Origin: Phoronis pallida
Lineage: Eukaryota > Phoronida > Phoronidae
DNA: 14,618 bases
Reading direction: 5' to 3'
NCBI GenBank assembly: GCA_028565715.1
Contig: JAOXYC010061119.1
Location: forward strand, 1 to 14,618
Part shown: positions 9,901 to 14,618 of the stretch, in pieces
Layout of the letters: the number at the start of each line of letters is the position of its first letter
Numbering within the stretch: position 1 is the first letter of the stretch
Notes under the pieces: model-generated
The model's input: only the letters and a program-made list of their open reading frames with translations
Database searches by the model: none
What the model was told of the DNA's origin: nothing
Program-made: the position numbers and the translations under genes

Positions 9901-12900
9901 AACTGAGTAGTGGTCTAATATCCAAACTAAAGAACACCCAATGGGTATCAATAATTTGTTTTATCAACTACATAATTCTACAACTCAAGTAAAAGCTGAT
10001 GTGACTGGTAAAGAATACCATTCAGGTCTAGTTGTAATTTTAAGATTTATTTCATTATAAATTATCAATAAAACTGCTTTGACAATGAGAATTGCAGGAA
10101 AACTTTCATAGCTAAATACCAAATCATTTTTGGAAGACAAAAATTTTAATATTAAACCATTTTTTCAAATAAAATAAGTATCATAACTAACATTTCAATT
10201 ATTTCATACTCACCTTCAATTCATCTAAAGATTCAGCAATAGCCTGATGACATGAGGTCTGTTCGTTGATGAGTTCAACAACTTTACCAACTTTTTGTTC
10301 AAACTCCTTTCGCTGAATACCCAGTTGTGATGAGTGAATGACAACCAAAAGTAAACCTTCAACCTTAAACAGCAAAAAGAAATATTAGCAGATTCGAAGT
10401 GTTTCTTTTTTACTGGCAGAAAGCAGTAAATTGAAAATGACAAAGACATTGTTCTCTATTTCAAGTGAGAGCTTTTTTTTTAAGTCTTTAGAAATCTACA
10501 ATTTATTATTTATTCCTTCAGTCAAAGACTTAATTAATTAAACAAATAAATTTTAAAGGTCTTCTTCTGCCGAAACATGCATTGATTGAATGATTTTTAT
10601 CATTAAAATATACAACATCTTGATGAAACAATTTATGGAGGATCCGTTCAACTTACATCAATATGTGACAGTGCTATCGTAGTCTCAGCAGTTGGGTCCA
10701 CTCTAACAACCGGCCCATCCCATGATTGGCACACCTCGGCACTACATTTCACCAGTAATAAGTAACCCTCCTGATTGCCGATACAGTCGGCGTGAGTGAT
10801 ATCCTCACGACCACATGTAACGTTGAGTAGAATGAGGATCTGGTACTTGTCCTCTATAATACACTGCGGTATAAACATGGCATATCCTGAACTGTGAGGA
10901 GTGATCACCTGTGAAAACAAAACAGGATCCAGAATTACCTGACTGAATTATTTCAGGTGGGCATGCTTTTAACTTTCCTAGTTTGATGAGCATAGATTAC
11001 TGGGTCAAGTATCACCAAAAAAGTGCACGGTATGCATAAAAAGGTTTTTCTTAAATTCACATGACATCAAATGTTTTGCTGCACAGGTCTAAATTGTGTG
11101 CATGGCCTTGTCTGCCACTGCAATCATCAAATAAGGAAGCATTCTTATCCTGCTTATAAACAGAATGTCCGAATTCTAACCAAAAAACAATCTGATTTCC
11201 TGTCTATACACTAAATATAAAACTCAATAATTTGCATTTTAACTCCTGCACTAATTAAGCTTTAAAATATTTAGTACACTATTATCAAATATCTCCAAGA
11301 ATCTAAACAAATACTTACCTTTATATGATGAGTTTCTTTTAGCTTCTCTAACAGTTCAGCTGGAGACACCATAACATTGAAGTCAGCCGCTATCTCTAAA
11401 TCTTTGCGTAACATCTTAGTGAATGCTAGTGCCTTAACAGCCCTCTCCCGTGCCTCATGGAACTTATTCTTCAAGTCCCGACAGATTTTCATCATGGCTT
11501 GCCTTTAAAAAAGATTTTGTACAGTTCACAAAAGTTATCAATCAATATCAACCCAAAGTTGTGATAATTCGGTGACAAAGTGTTACCATTACAGGCATAA
11601 CAATGTACATTCCGACCCCCTAAAAGGGTAGGTATTTGTCAATTACAATAAAAGTAATTTATTTCACAAATAGCAATGTGAACGTGCCCCTGCAGTCAAA
11701 TAGATAATTATGTTTACTCTTTCCTTTATGTCCCAGTCTAGTGAGGTCAACACAATAATTGAATAGAGAATTGATCAGTCACTTTTGAATAGAAATTTAG
11801 TCACAGGAATGCTAATTTGAAATTTACGACCCCCCGTTCGTTTAAGCAGGAAAAGGCAGGTAATGCCATATCTGATACCACATTAAGCATGAAAACTCAT
11901 ATAGATTCACAGAGACAGTAATGTAATAATTGAATTATGTTAGCATGTTTCAAAATACCAGATATCATGTGACTTCCAGCCCCTATGTCGTCAATGGTTC
12001 ATCATGAGAATATTTTCTCAAGTACAATGATTTCCCTTGTAGGAACAACAAAAATATTATAATCTGGAATCTAGTGATCACCGCATAAAAATTGAGAGAT
12101 TATCCTGCATAGTTAACTTTCATTTTCAACTTAAAATGCAACCTATTTTGTTAAAAACTTTCTCTATTCAACTTTACACGAAGAATGTGCAGCCTAAAGA
12201 GTAATTCAGTAATTTTGACTTGAGTTTGTCTTTCTCTCATAAAACTATCCTGACCTTAGTTCAGGAGTTTTACATGGACTGTTTTCTTCCTCCATAGATG
12301 AGTCCAGGTCAGCTACATTAGTGTCATAATCACAAATAGACTCGTCAATTTCATTCTCAAGGAAGTCAGATATAGACGTCAGCAGACTACTAGCCATCAC
12401 ACTGTAAAAGAAAATAAAAACAACTGATTTTCACCATGTGTAAATGAGTGCCTATTTGATGAACACTTTTTAATATGTAATATCAACATATTGCATAGCA
12501 CACCAGTGGTTGAAAACGACAGACTGAATCAATCGCGCGCTAATCCAGTATCGTTAAGTTTATGCGGATGACGTCACTTCGCTTAACCGCAGTCTTCTAC
12601 TTTCGGTAGACCCCCCGCGATTGTTACAGTCCCTCGACCGGAGTCGAAGGGGCTGGAGTACAGTCTAACCAGTGGTGATAGTCTCTTTCACAGCCAATCT
12701 CAAATGATGGTCTGTTCTCCCTACTCAATAATCTAGTATCGCTATGTATATGTTGATTTCGTCACTCCGCTTTAACACAGTCTCCTACTTTCAATGAAAG
12801 CTAGGGTGTATAAAAAGCTTTTGAACAAATGTTTGCTTTCTCACCAGAATCTCTTCCCAGCCTCTGCCTCTCCTCCCAGTATGTAAGGACAGATCTCTTT

Positions 12901-14618
12901 GGTAAATGTCCATTCTTCTTCCAACACATTCTTGAGGCCGAGAGAGGCCTCAGGCTGATTCTGTAGACTACTCATCCAGTTTTGAACATATGAGAAATAG
13001 ACCTGTAGTGAATAAAAATTGTACATAAATCAGAAGGCAACATAAGTAAAGCTAATTAAATACAAAAATACACGAGCAAATTTACTATCCTTCAAGAGTA
13101 ATAATCAGATTATTGAGCACTCCATAAAAAGATGAAATGTTTTTCCGTCATTTGAGGCATTGTTGCCATAAATGTGCTCACCAACAAATTTTTAACTTGT
13201 TGAATTTCTTATTTGGGATGTTTTAGCATACCAAATTCAAAATCTTCTGAATTTGGTGATTCTACCATGTGTTTTTTTAATGTAAATTTGTCATGATACT
13301 TCAAGGGATAATTTTTCATACTCTTGGGGGGAATTTTGGGTAAGTTTGAGGAGGAAATTCCTGGGATCTTTGGAAAAAATTGAGAGGGGTAGGGGCCTTG
13401 TTACGGCCTCAAAATCAGGTCATCGAGGGCCTGAAACAGCACCACAATACCTCCAGCATTTCCTTGATATCGCCACTGAAGCCTTCCATGTCAGTCTCTA
13501 GACTGTCTTCAACTGTTTCATCACTGACTGCAGACACCATCTGTTGATAGTATTGTTTACAGATGACTGCTCCCTTCAACACCTCTTTACACTCATGGAT
13601 CAACTGCAAAAAATGTTGTTTATTACCAACAAATAATCATTTTTTTTGTCTTCTAAAAATAGCTTCGTATATTAGAAGTCAAAAATGTTCTGAATGAACT
13701 AAAAGTACATAATTAATAAATGATTTCAAAGTCTATGAAGATATAATAACGGACCTTCAACACAGAGCTTATTTGAACTTGATAGCTTTTATTTTGACAT
13801 TCTGTCAATGAACCTTCTTGGTGTGGATATTTCTATCGCTGCAATAGAAAACTCCGGTGAAAATATGCCTAGATATATACATTCACCACAAAAAAAACAA
13901 GAATTGAAAATGAACAATTACATTCATCATGAAAACTGAATTTTAACATACCTGTCTAATACTAAGTATAGATGGCTCACTATCCAGTGGTCTCTGTTCC
14001 AGTCTGAGTCTTAGACACTCATGAATGATATCTAGTGGTATACGCACTAAAAACAAATACACAGGTTGGAATGAAGGCAGTTCCATGGCCTCGATCTCAT
14101 CAATGTAGCTAGACTCGTAACTCATACTCATTCTTCTGTCGTGTTTCATAGATTCAGAGACCTCTGGCAGGAGATTCCAAGAAGGAGATGCGGTGATCTC
14201 GAAAGAATGCTCAGTTTCCTGGATTAAAAATGTGAACTTCATTATGTTAAGAAACTAATTAAACAATTAACTATATTGCAAATTTTCATTTTGAATCTGG
14301 GCAATCAAGTATACCTTCTAAGAATAAAATAATCAAGAAACTAAAAACAATTAATCATATTGCAAGTTTTCATTTTGAAGAACAATCAAGTACGCAATCA
14401 TACTTTCTAATAATATCTCATCATTAACTATTGTTCAGAAGTAACAATATTTTTTAAATCAAATTGAAAACAACAAAAATTACACTCAAGATGAGACATC
14501 AAACCTACGTCATGAAGGGGTGTGCCGGGGACCACTTGTTGAGTTGGCCCAGGACCTTCTAAAGCCTGTCGAGCACGGTTCAGGCTCATTCTAAGAAGAT
14601 TTGTAAGTCGTGCAATGA
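936..14618 (-). CDS. MAP3K4: MAP3K4 (MEKK4/MTK1) orthologue, 21 coding segments, 5' partial
   Basis: This is a serine/threonine MAP kinase kinase kinase. In vertebrates, GADD45-bound or stress-activated MAP3K4 phosphorylates MKK3/6 and MKK4/7 and so drives p38 and JNK in the cytoplasm. Joining the 21 segments (listed in the summary, each described below) gives 3,090 coding bases: 1,029 residues and a stop, with every intron GT-AG and phase-consistent. Identity rests on stretches that match vertebrate MAP3K4 closely: [91 protein letters not shown] and [13 protein letters not shown]. Kinase landmarks in window numbering are the glycine loop 772-777, Lys794 (AMKE), helix-C Glu812, catalytic Asp885 (HRD), Asp903 (DFG) and APE 931-933. 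All are present, so it should be active. The first ~500 residues, including the GADD45-binding region known in human, lie outside the window. No promoter is visible. Confidence 0.95.
957..1434 (-). other. MAP3K4: MAP3K4 intron between segments 20 and 21
   Basis: GTTTGT at 1434 to TTTTTTTTTTTAG ending at 957. AT-rich, and I see no repeat or coding signal in it. The small frame at 946-1146 is chance. Confidence 0.65.
1435..1614 (-). CDS. MAP3K4: MAP3K4 coding segment 20 (kinase C-lobe end)
   Basis: 60 codons, phase 0 at both ends; acceptor TTTTTCCTATATAG, donor GTTTGT. It encodes [20 protein letters not shown], the [20 protein letters not shown] run, [18 protein letters not shown] and IK. It includes subdomains X-XI with the conserved Arg of QRALASQLM. 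Reading on through the donor would give Val-Cys-stop (TAG at 1426-1428), a possible alternative end. Confidence 0.96.
1615..2311 (-). other. MAP3K4: MAP3K4 intron 19-20
   Basis: GTAAGA to ATATAG. Besides the foldback element it contains a good internal acceptor (TTATTTACAG at 2231-2240) opening 94 codons in the phase of the upstream exon; see findings. Confidence 0.9.
1870..2085. repeat. Foldback (MITE-like) element in intron 19-20
   Basis: A perfect 16-bp inverted pair, AATACTGGACTAAATT (1885-1900) and AATTTAGTCCAGTATT (2055-2070), is followed inwards by matching arms (TATCTTAAGGACTTCTAGCT against the inverse of 2014-2033) and a tip stem TGACCAAT/ATTGGTCA (1969-1976, 1985-1992). Outer similarity weakens beyond 1870 and 2085 but may reach about 1780-2155. 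It overlaps the open frame 1946-2149, which is therefore probably not a gene. Confidence 0.75.
2312..2418 (-). CDS. MAP3K4: MAP3K4 coding segment 19 (APE to DxWSLG)
   Basis: Two bases completing Ala928, 35 codons, phase 0 out; acceptor ATAATTTCCAG, donor GTAAGA. It encodes [20 protein letters not shown] and [15 protein letters not shown]. It covers the P+1 loop (MAPE) and helix F (DIWSLG). Found by homology; the frame is short. Confidence 0.97.
2419..2758 (-). other. MAP3K4: MAP3K4 intron 18-19, nothing else recognised
   Basis: 340 bp, AT-rich, GTATGT to TTTCCAG. No repeat, RNA gene or coding signal seen. Confidence 0.9.
2759..2878 (-). CDS. MAP3K4: MAP3K4 coding segment 18 (DFG, activation loop)
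   Basis: Two bases completing Gly888, 39 codons, one base out; acceptor GTTGTTCACAG, donor GTATGT. It encodes [20 protein letters not shown], then [19 protein letters not shown]. It contains the metal-binding DFG (Asp903) and the activation loop with Thr residues in the NHTTMPGEV and VGTT runs, as in other MAP3K4 proteins. Confidence 0.97.
2879..3348 (-). other. MAP3K4: MAP3K4 intron 17-18
   Basis: 470 bp, GTATGG to GTTCACAG. It holds one small stem-loop (TGATATCCAC at 3003-3012 with GTGGATATCA at 3035-3044); otherwise nothing recognised. Confidence 0.9.
3349..3508 (-). CDS. MAP3K4: MAP3K4 coding segment 17 (hinge, catalytic loop)
   Basis: 53 codons plus one base (phase 1 out); acceptor ATTTTATAG, donor GTATGG. 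It encodes [17 protein letters not shown], helix E ([20 protein letters not shown]) and VHRDIK, with the catalytic Asp at residue 885. The codons after 3349 in the longer open frame (MGLSD...) are intron. Confidence 0.97.
3625..3745 (-). repeat. tRNA-derived SINE, minus-strand copy of a head-to-head pair
   Basis: On the minus strand: a tRNA-like head (GGCGCTGTGATGCGTTCACA), the motif AATTACTAGGACCC, a B-box-like GGGTTTGATACC, then the tail GAATTTTTCTGTTTTGAAAT. Tail and B-box region align with the plus-strand copy at 3790-3905. The A box is degenerate. Non-coding. Confidence 0.65.
3790..3905 (+). repeat. tRNA-derived SINE, plus-strand copy of a head-to-head pair
   Basis: The head CCCTGGTGGTGTAGAGGTTT carries an A-box-like run, followed by the B box GTTCGATTCCC at 3855-3865 and the tail CAATTTTTCTGTCTTCAGAA. 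It shares AATTACTAGGACCC with the inverted copy to its left (3696-3709). Pol III boxes may survive, but activity is unknown. Confidence 0.7.
4261..4448. repeat. Near-perfect foldback (MITE-like) element
   Basis: The arms of about 90 bp are inverted copies at roughly 85% identity: TGTGGTACAAAAAGCTTATT on the left against TGTGGTACATACAGCTTATT read inwards from 4448. The shared core is TATATGCCGAT...TTCTGCGGGTTATTGTATTC. The centre is GGCC-TAC-GGCC at 4349-4359. No coding content. I could not find a target-site duplication. Confidence 0.85.
4619..4853. repeat. Second foldback element with terminal and central palindromes
   Basis: The ends are GGTCTCACTTTCACG (4619-4633) and CGTGGAAGTGAGACC (4839-4853), 14 of 15 bases inverted. 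The centre is a perfect 30-bp palindrome, CGAATGTTTTGAACA with its complement (4733-4762). The intervening arms are only loosely similar (GAATTTTGG / GGAATTTGGGG type runs). It is GC-richer than its surroundings. Confidence 0.7.
4733..4762. repeat. Perfect 30-bp palindrome
   Basis: 15 bases and their exact complement with no spacer, centred between 4747 and 4748. It is the symmetry axis of the 4619-4853 element. Confidence 0.9.
4953..5069 (-). CDS. MAP3K4: MAP3K4 coding segment 16 (helix C)
   Basis: 39 codons, phase 0 at both ends; acceptor TTTCATATTTCAG, donor GTAAGT. It encodes [20 protein letters not shown] then [19 protein letters not shown]. It matches human IRFQPNDHKTIKETADELK and HPNLVRYFGVELHR. 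The Glu of ADEIK (residue 812) is the expected helix-C partner of Lys794. Confidence 0.96.
5070..5428 (-). other. MAP3K4: MAP3K4 intron 15-16
   Basis: GTTAGT to ATATTTCAG; 359 bp, containing the SINE at 5166-5266. Nothing else recognised in 5270-5428. Confidence 0.9.
5166..5266 (+). repeat. tRNA-derived SINE with a cloverleaf head
   Basis: 5168-5239 folds as a tRNA: D arm GCTC-AGTTGGTA-GAGC, anticodon stem TCTGA/TCAGG with loop CCGGCAA (GGC at the anticodon position), and T arm CTGGG-TTCGATT-TCCAG. A box TAGCTCAGTTGG, B box GGTTCGATTTC. The acceptor stem pairs only with several G-U wobbles, and C replaces the invariant T33. The tail ATTTTTTCTGTCTTTTCAAA is shared with the copies at 168 and 3790, which marks it as a SINE and not a working tRNA gene. 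It lies antisense in intron 15-16. Confidence 0.8.
5429..5499 (-). CDS. MAP3K4: MAP3K4 coding segment 15 (glycine loop and catalytic lysine)
   Basis: Two bases plus 23 codons, phase 0 out; acceptor AATCTATTCCCAG, donor GTTAGT. It encodes [20 protein letters not shown] then [11 protein letters not shown] is the ATP-binding loop, and the Lys of AMKE (residue 794) is the ATP-positioning lysine of subdomain II. Too short to appear as an ORF. Confidence 0.96.
5500..6130 (-). other. MAP3K4: MAP3K4 intron 14-15
   Basis: GTAAGT to TATTCCCAG; 631 bp, nearly half of it the 130-bp tandem duplication. 5500-5816 is AT-rich with nothing recognised. Confidence 0.9.
5817..6076. repeat. Tandem duplication, 2 x 130 bp
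   Basis: 5817-5946 is repeated at 5947-6076 with an exact 130-base offset. I count two differences (C5860/T5990 and G5901/A6031), about 98% identity. The unit starts CTTTGCCAGTCTCACTTGAC. No coding content. Near identity against an otherwise diverged repeat background suggests a recent duplication or an assembly artefact. Confidence 0.9.
6131..6310 (-). CDS. MAP3K4: MAP3K4 coding segment 14 (linker into kinase domain)
   Basis: Two bases completing Ala712, 59 codons, one base out; acceptor TGTTATTTTCAG, donor GTAAGT. It encodes [20 protein letters not shown] through [19 protein letters not shown] and KWQRGQKI. The kinase domain starts near [10 protein letters not shown] (about residue 765); human has FKWQRGNKIG. 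The split codon G|GT is the first Gly of the nucleotide-binding loop. Confidence 0.95.
6491..6787 (-). repeat. tRNA-derived SINE, second family
   Basis: Minus strand: the head GGCGGATTAGCTCAGTTGGT with A box TAGCTCAGTTGG, a degenerate B box (GGTTATGATCC), a body with AACAAGGCACTTTGCTGGCA and TGCATCCTGTCCAGGGTGAG, then a tail of about 100 bp (6491-6585) ending in CTCAAACAC. The body and tail differ from the other SINEs here, so it is a separate family. The tail is repeated upstream at 6789-6892. Confidence 0.65.
6789..6892 (-). repeat. Second copy of the SINE tail, direct repeat of 6491-6585
   Basis: GTGTTTGAGGAATAGTAAAC and ACTTTAATTCATTCAAAAAT here match 6491 onward with a few substitutions and one short gap (about 80% overall). 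It abuts the head of the SINE on one side and lies within 16 bases of the exon 13 donor on the other. It looks like the remnant of a dimeric or earlier copy without a head. Confidence 0.75.
6908..7009 (-). CDS. MAP3K4: MAP3K4 coding segment 13 (linker)
   Basis: Two bases completing Gly678, 33 codons, one base out; acceptor TGCTTTTACAG, donor GTGAGA. It encodes [20 protein letters not shown] and [13 protein letters not shown]. This part of the linker is not conserved with human MAP3K4, where the region is much longer. At 102 bp and phase 1 at both ends, the segment could be skipped without changing frame. Confidence 0.82.
7010..7391 (-). other. MAP3K4: MAP3K4 intron 12-13, nothing else recognised
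   Basis: GTTTGT to CTTTTACAG; 382 bp, AT-rich, no repeat or coding signal seen. Confidence 0.85.
7392..7559 (-). CDS. MAP3K4: MAP3K4 coding segment 12 (Ser/Pro linker)
   Basis: Two bases completing Asp622, 55 codons, one base out; acceptor TCTTGATTTAG (short pyrimidine tract), donor GTTTGT. The product is rich in Ser, Pro and Arg: [20 protein letters not shown], then [20 protein letters not shown] and [18 protein letters not shown] aligns with human RCHSDPPNP, which confirms the frame. Disordered, with several Ser-Pro/Thr-Pro sites. The plus-strand open frame over the same bases is a shadow. Confidence 0.88.
7838..7986 (-). CDS. MAP3K4: MAP3K4 coding segment 11
   Basis: One base completing Arg572, 49 codons, one base out (phase 1); acceptor ATATGTTTTAG, donor GTAAAC. 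It encodes [20 protein letters not shown] through [20 protein letters not shown], matching human WATQGFDFLQAIEP and LQALMNECIGHVIGKP. It ends the helical region, after which the Ser/Pro linker begins. Confidence 0.94.
7987..8431 (-). other. MAP3K4: MAP3K4 intron 10-11, nothing else recognised
   Basis: GTTTGT to TATGTTTTAG; 445 bp. I see no repeat, RNA gene or coding signal. Confidence 0.9.
8432..8565 (-). CDS. MAP3K4: MAP3K4 coding segment 10
   Basis: 44 codons plus two bases; acceptor ATGCTTTCAG, donor GTTTGT. It encodes [40 protein letters not shown] and GLRP (window residues 528-571), closely matching vertebrate YHKEVVRLMSGEFRQKIGD and SFARKWMNYVLTKCESGRG. It was not visible as a long ORF. 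Confidence 0.95.
8566..9336 (-). other. MAP3K4: MAP3K4 intron 9-10
   Basis: GTTGAA to GCTTTCAG; 771 bp. It holds the retroelement fragment at 8920-9236. 8566-8919 is AT-rich with nothing recognised. Confidence 0.9.
8920..9236 (+). pseudogene. Penelope-like / GIY-YIG retroelement C-terminal fragment
   Basis: The open frame from 8920 (after a stop at 8917-8919) reads [40 protein letters not shown] and [12 protein letters not shown]. The pattern GHSFD...V.ILD.E..WF.RGV.EA..I...KPSLN..GG.RHHLS is what I recall from the C-terminal GIY-YIG nuclease part of Penelope-like retroelements of marine invertebrates and fish. The frame stops at 9223-9225. In the +3 frame, HDEVLKPS-stop (9210-9236) looks like the family's usual end, suggesting a one-base shift. 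No start codon, no reverse transcriptase part, antisense to MAP3K4: a dead fragment. Confidence 0.6.
9337..9498 (-). CDS. MAP3K4: MAP3K4 coding segment 9
   Basis: 54 codons, phase 0 at both ends; acceptor TTTTTTCCAG, donor GTTGAA (poor consensus but required by the next segment). It encodes [20 protein letters not shown] through [15 protein letters not shown], window residues 474-527. The Glu/Lys/Leu-rich middle may form a coiled coil. It aligns with human LQQYYREAMIQGYNFGFE. Confidence 0.92.
9499..10213 (-). other. MAP3K4: MAP3K4 intron 8-9
   Basis: GTGAGT to TTTTTTCCAG; 715 bp. Apart from the foldback element (9535-9723) it is AT-rich with nothing recognised. Confidence 0.9.
9535..9723. 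repeat. Foldback (MITE-like) element in intron 8-9
   Basis: The outer ends are ATTCAC (9535) and GTGAAT (9718-9723). The arms match over about 80 bases: AGCTGTTCAGTTGTTTCAGT and TATCAATGATA on the left against AGCTGTTCGGACATTTCAGT and TATCATTGATA read inwards from the right. The pyrimidine/purine pattern GGTGAGT also pairs. AT flanks hamper spotting a target-site duplication. Confidence 0.8.
10214..10363 (-). CDS. MAP3K4: MAP3K4 coding segment 8
   Basis: 50 codons, phase 0 at both ends; acceptor GCTGTTTAAG, donor GTGAGT. It encodes [20 protein letters not shown], then [20 protein letters not shown] and [10 protein letters not shown] (window residues 424-473). It aligns with human VDNLLLVVMQSAHLTIQRKAF. 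It is not the longest frame here: a longer open frame (10225-10449) is in the wrong phase. Confidence 0.93.
10657..10908 (-). CDS. MAP3K4: MAP3K4 coding segment 7
   Basis: 84 codons, phase 0 at both ends; acceptor TGTTTTCACAG, donor GTAAGT. It encodes window residues 340-423 ([51 protein letters not shown]). It corresponds to the human stretch around MFVPDTLAEEKSIILQLLNA and YLLLTKH. Conservation is moderate, but frame, splice sites and order are clear. Confidence 0.9.
10909..11318 (-). other. MAP3K4: MAP3K4 intron 6-7, nothing else recognised
   Basis: GTAAGT to TTTTCACAG; 410 bp without visible repeat or coding content. Confidence 0.9.
11319..11502 (-). CDS. MAP3K4: MAP3K4 coding segment 6
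   Basis: One base completing Arg278, then 61 codons; phase 0 out; acceptor TTTTTTAAAG, donor GTAAGT. It encodes window residues 279-339, including [20 protein letters not shown] and KDLEIAADF, among the best conserved parts of MAP3K4 outside the kinase. The acceptor is placed so that AG|G closes the frame with segment 5. Confidence 0.94.
11503..12254 (-). other. MAP3K4: MAP3K4 intron 5-6, nothing firm recognised
   Basis: GTCAGG to TTTTTTAAAG; 752 bp. Two short C-runs (GACCCCC at 11615 and GACCCCCC at 11829) stand out in AT-rich sequence, but I cannot join them into a repeat. Confidence 0.85.
12255..12401 (-). CDS. MAP3K4: MAP3K4 coding segment 5 (acidic insert)
   Basis: Too split up to stand out as an ORF; it was found by phase and homology. 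The acceptor is CTTTTACAG, the donor GTCAGG (weak), and it runs phase 2 to phase 2. It encodes [19 protein letters not shown] followed by a strongly acidic stretch (about 18 Asp/Glu over the segment) ending CKTPEL. The start aligns with human CDIAGMLLKSTGSFLEF. The acidic part has little similarity to human and is probably a flexible loop between helices. Confidence 0.85.
12402..12844 (-). other. MAP3K4: MAP3K4 intron 4-5
   Basis: GTGAGA to TCTTTTACAG; 443 bp, dominated by the direct repeats described at 12538-12800. Confidence 0.9.
12538..12800. repeat. Diverged direct repeat of about 70 bp (two copies)
   Basis: 12541-12611 (TAATCCAGTATCGTTAAGTT ... CAGTCTTCTACTTTCGGT) and 12729-12798 (TAATCTAGTATCGCTATGTA ... 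CAGTCTCCTACTTTCAAT) align at about 75%. Each is preceded by CCAGTGGT (12503 and 12669). Copy 1 is CpG-rich and is flanked by an inverted pair CAATCGCG/CGCGATTG (12530-12537, 12616-12623). It lies in intron 4-5 and has no recognised family. Confidence 0.7.
12845..13002 (-). CDS. MAP3K4: MAP3K4 coding segment 4
   Basis: 52 codons plus two bases (phase 2 out); acceptor TTCACTACAG, donor GTGAGA. It encodes [20 protein letters not shown], then [19 protein letters not shown] and [10 protein letters not shown]. The LEEEWxFTKEI and GGEAxAGK runs are shared with vertebrate MAP3K4. The split codon TG|T gives Cys229. Confidence 0.93.
13003..13450 (-). other. MAP3K4: MAP3K4 intron 3-4
   Basis: GTATTG to CACTACAG; 448 bp. 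It holds a clean stem-loop (ACCAAATTCA 13230-13239 with TGAATTTGGT 13248-13257) and, close to the donor, a stretch with plus-strand G-runs (13326-13400). Confidence 0.9.
13451..13603 (-). CDS. MAP3K4: MAP3K4 coding segment 3
   Basis: 51 codons, phase 0 at both ends; acceptor TTTTTTGCAG, donor GTATTG (weak). It encodes window residues 126-176. [20 protein letters not shown] is the diagnostic MAP3K4 stretch. The second half is acidic ([16 protein letters not shown]). The segment joins smoothly to SIRQ at the end of the previous one. Confidence 0.93.
13604..13951 (-). other. MAP3K4: MAP3K4 intron 2-3, nothing else recognised
   Basis: GTATGT to TTTTTTGCAG; 348 bp, AT-rich, no repeat or coding signal. 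Confidence 0.9.
13952..14218 (-). CDS. MAP3K4: MAP3K4 coding segment 2
   Basis: 89 codons, phase 0 at both ends; acceptor TTTTTAATCCAG, donor GTATGT. It encodes window residues 37-125. The run [12 protein letters not shown] followed by [17 protein letters not shown] and [12 protein letters not shown] matches the vertebrate MAP3K4 helical region. The first eight codons of the longer open frame (up to 14242) are intron, because they precede the acceptor. Confidence 0.92.
14509..14618 (-). CDS. MAP3K4: MAP3K4 coding segment 1 in window (cut by the edge)
   Basis: The reading frame starts at 14616 and gives 36 residues ([20 protein letters not shown] then a Pro/Gly-rich end [16 protein letters not shown]). 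The donor is GTAGGT after GAC (phase 0). A second possible donor, GTTTGA, four bases further in would break the frame with the next segment. The helical first half fits the MAP3K4 middle region, where human has a similar LARRALEG-type run. The exon continues off the right edge. Confidence 0.8.

Noticed and set aside
10225-10449. Minus-strand open frame of 74 codons
   Set aside because: It overlaps segment 8 in the wrong phase; the correct phase gives the conserved [12 protein letters not shown].
10805-10993. Minus-strand open frame of 62 codons
   Set aside because: A shadow of segment 7 in another frame.
12502-12512. hAT transposon end (CCAGTGGTTG)
   Set aside because: It resembles hAT termini, but no inverted partner or 8-bp target duplication was found; the second CCAGTGGT is a direct copy.
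13326-13400. G-quadruplex on the plus strand
   Set aside because: The G-runs are separated by loops too long for a standard quadruplex.
1-14618. CRISPR array, operon, ribosome binding sites or phage genes
   Set aside because: The window is intron-rich animal DNA with a single spliced gene; no regularly spaced repeats or compact ORFs are present.

Overview
The window is nuclear DNA from an invertebrate animal. It holds one large multi-exon gene, read right to left on the minus strand, with GT-AG introns of about 210 to 1440 bp that are AT-rich and carry tRNA-derived SINEs, foldback elements and a retroelement scrap. Repeat content and codon use would suit a mollusc or other marine invertebrate, but I cannot fix the taxon from this sequence alone.

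The gene is the orthologue of vertebrate MAP3K4 (MEKK4/MTK1), a stress-activated MAP kinase kinase kinase acting upstream of p38 and JNK. I traced 21 coding segments: 14509-14618 (5' partial), 13952-14218, 13451-13603, 12845-13002, 12255-12401, 11319-11502, 10657-10908, 10214-10363, 9337-9498, 8432-8565, 7838-7986, 7392-7559, 6908-7009, 6131-6310, 5429-5499, 4953-5069, 3349-3508, 2759-2878, 2312-2418, 1435-1614 and 936-956. Every junction has a GT donor, an AG acceptor and matching phase. Together they give 1,029 codons plus a stop. The N-terminal part (about 500 residues by comparison with human MAP3K4, from memory) lies beyond the right edge. Residues 1-620 of the visible part are the helical middle region, 620-715 a Ser/Pro-rich linker, and about 765-1023 the kinase domain, with all catalytic motifs intact. 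The 3' UTR runs from 935 to the left edge, where overlapping AATAAA signals are seen on the minus strand.

The non-coding part is rich in repeats. There are five foldback (MITE-like) elements: 419-593 in the 3' UTR, and about 1870-2085, 4261-4448, 4619-4853 and 9535-9723 in introns. tRNA-derived SINE sequence lies at 5166-5266, at 3625-3745 and 3790-3905 (a head-to-head pair), at 6491-6787 (a different family), and as a tail fragment at 168-211. There is a near-identical 130-bp tandem duplication (5817-6076), a diverged 70-bp direct repeat (12538/12727), and a Penelope-like/GIY-YIG retroelement fragment in the antisense direction (about 8920-9236).

I found no new gene system. The points most worth checking are the small last coding exon, a possible alternative terminal exon that would truncate the kinase domain, and the inverted repeats that would form double-stranded RNA in this transcript.
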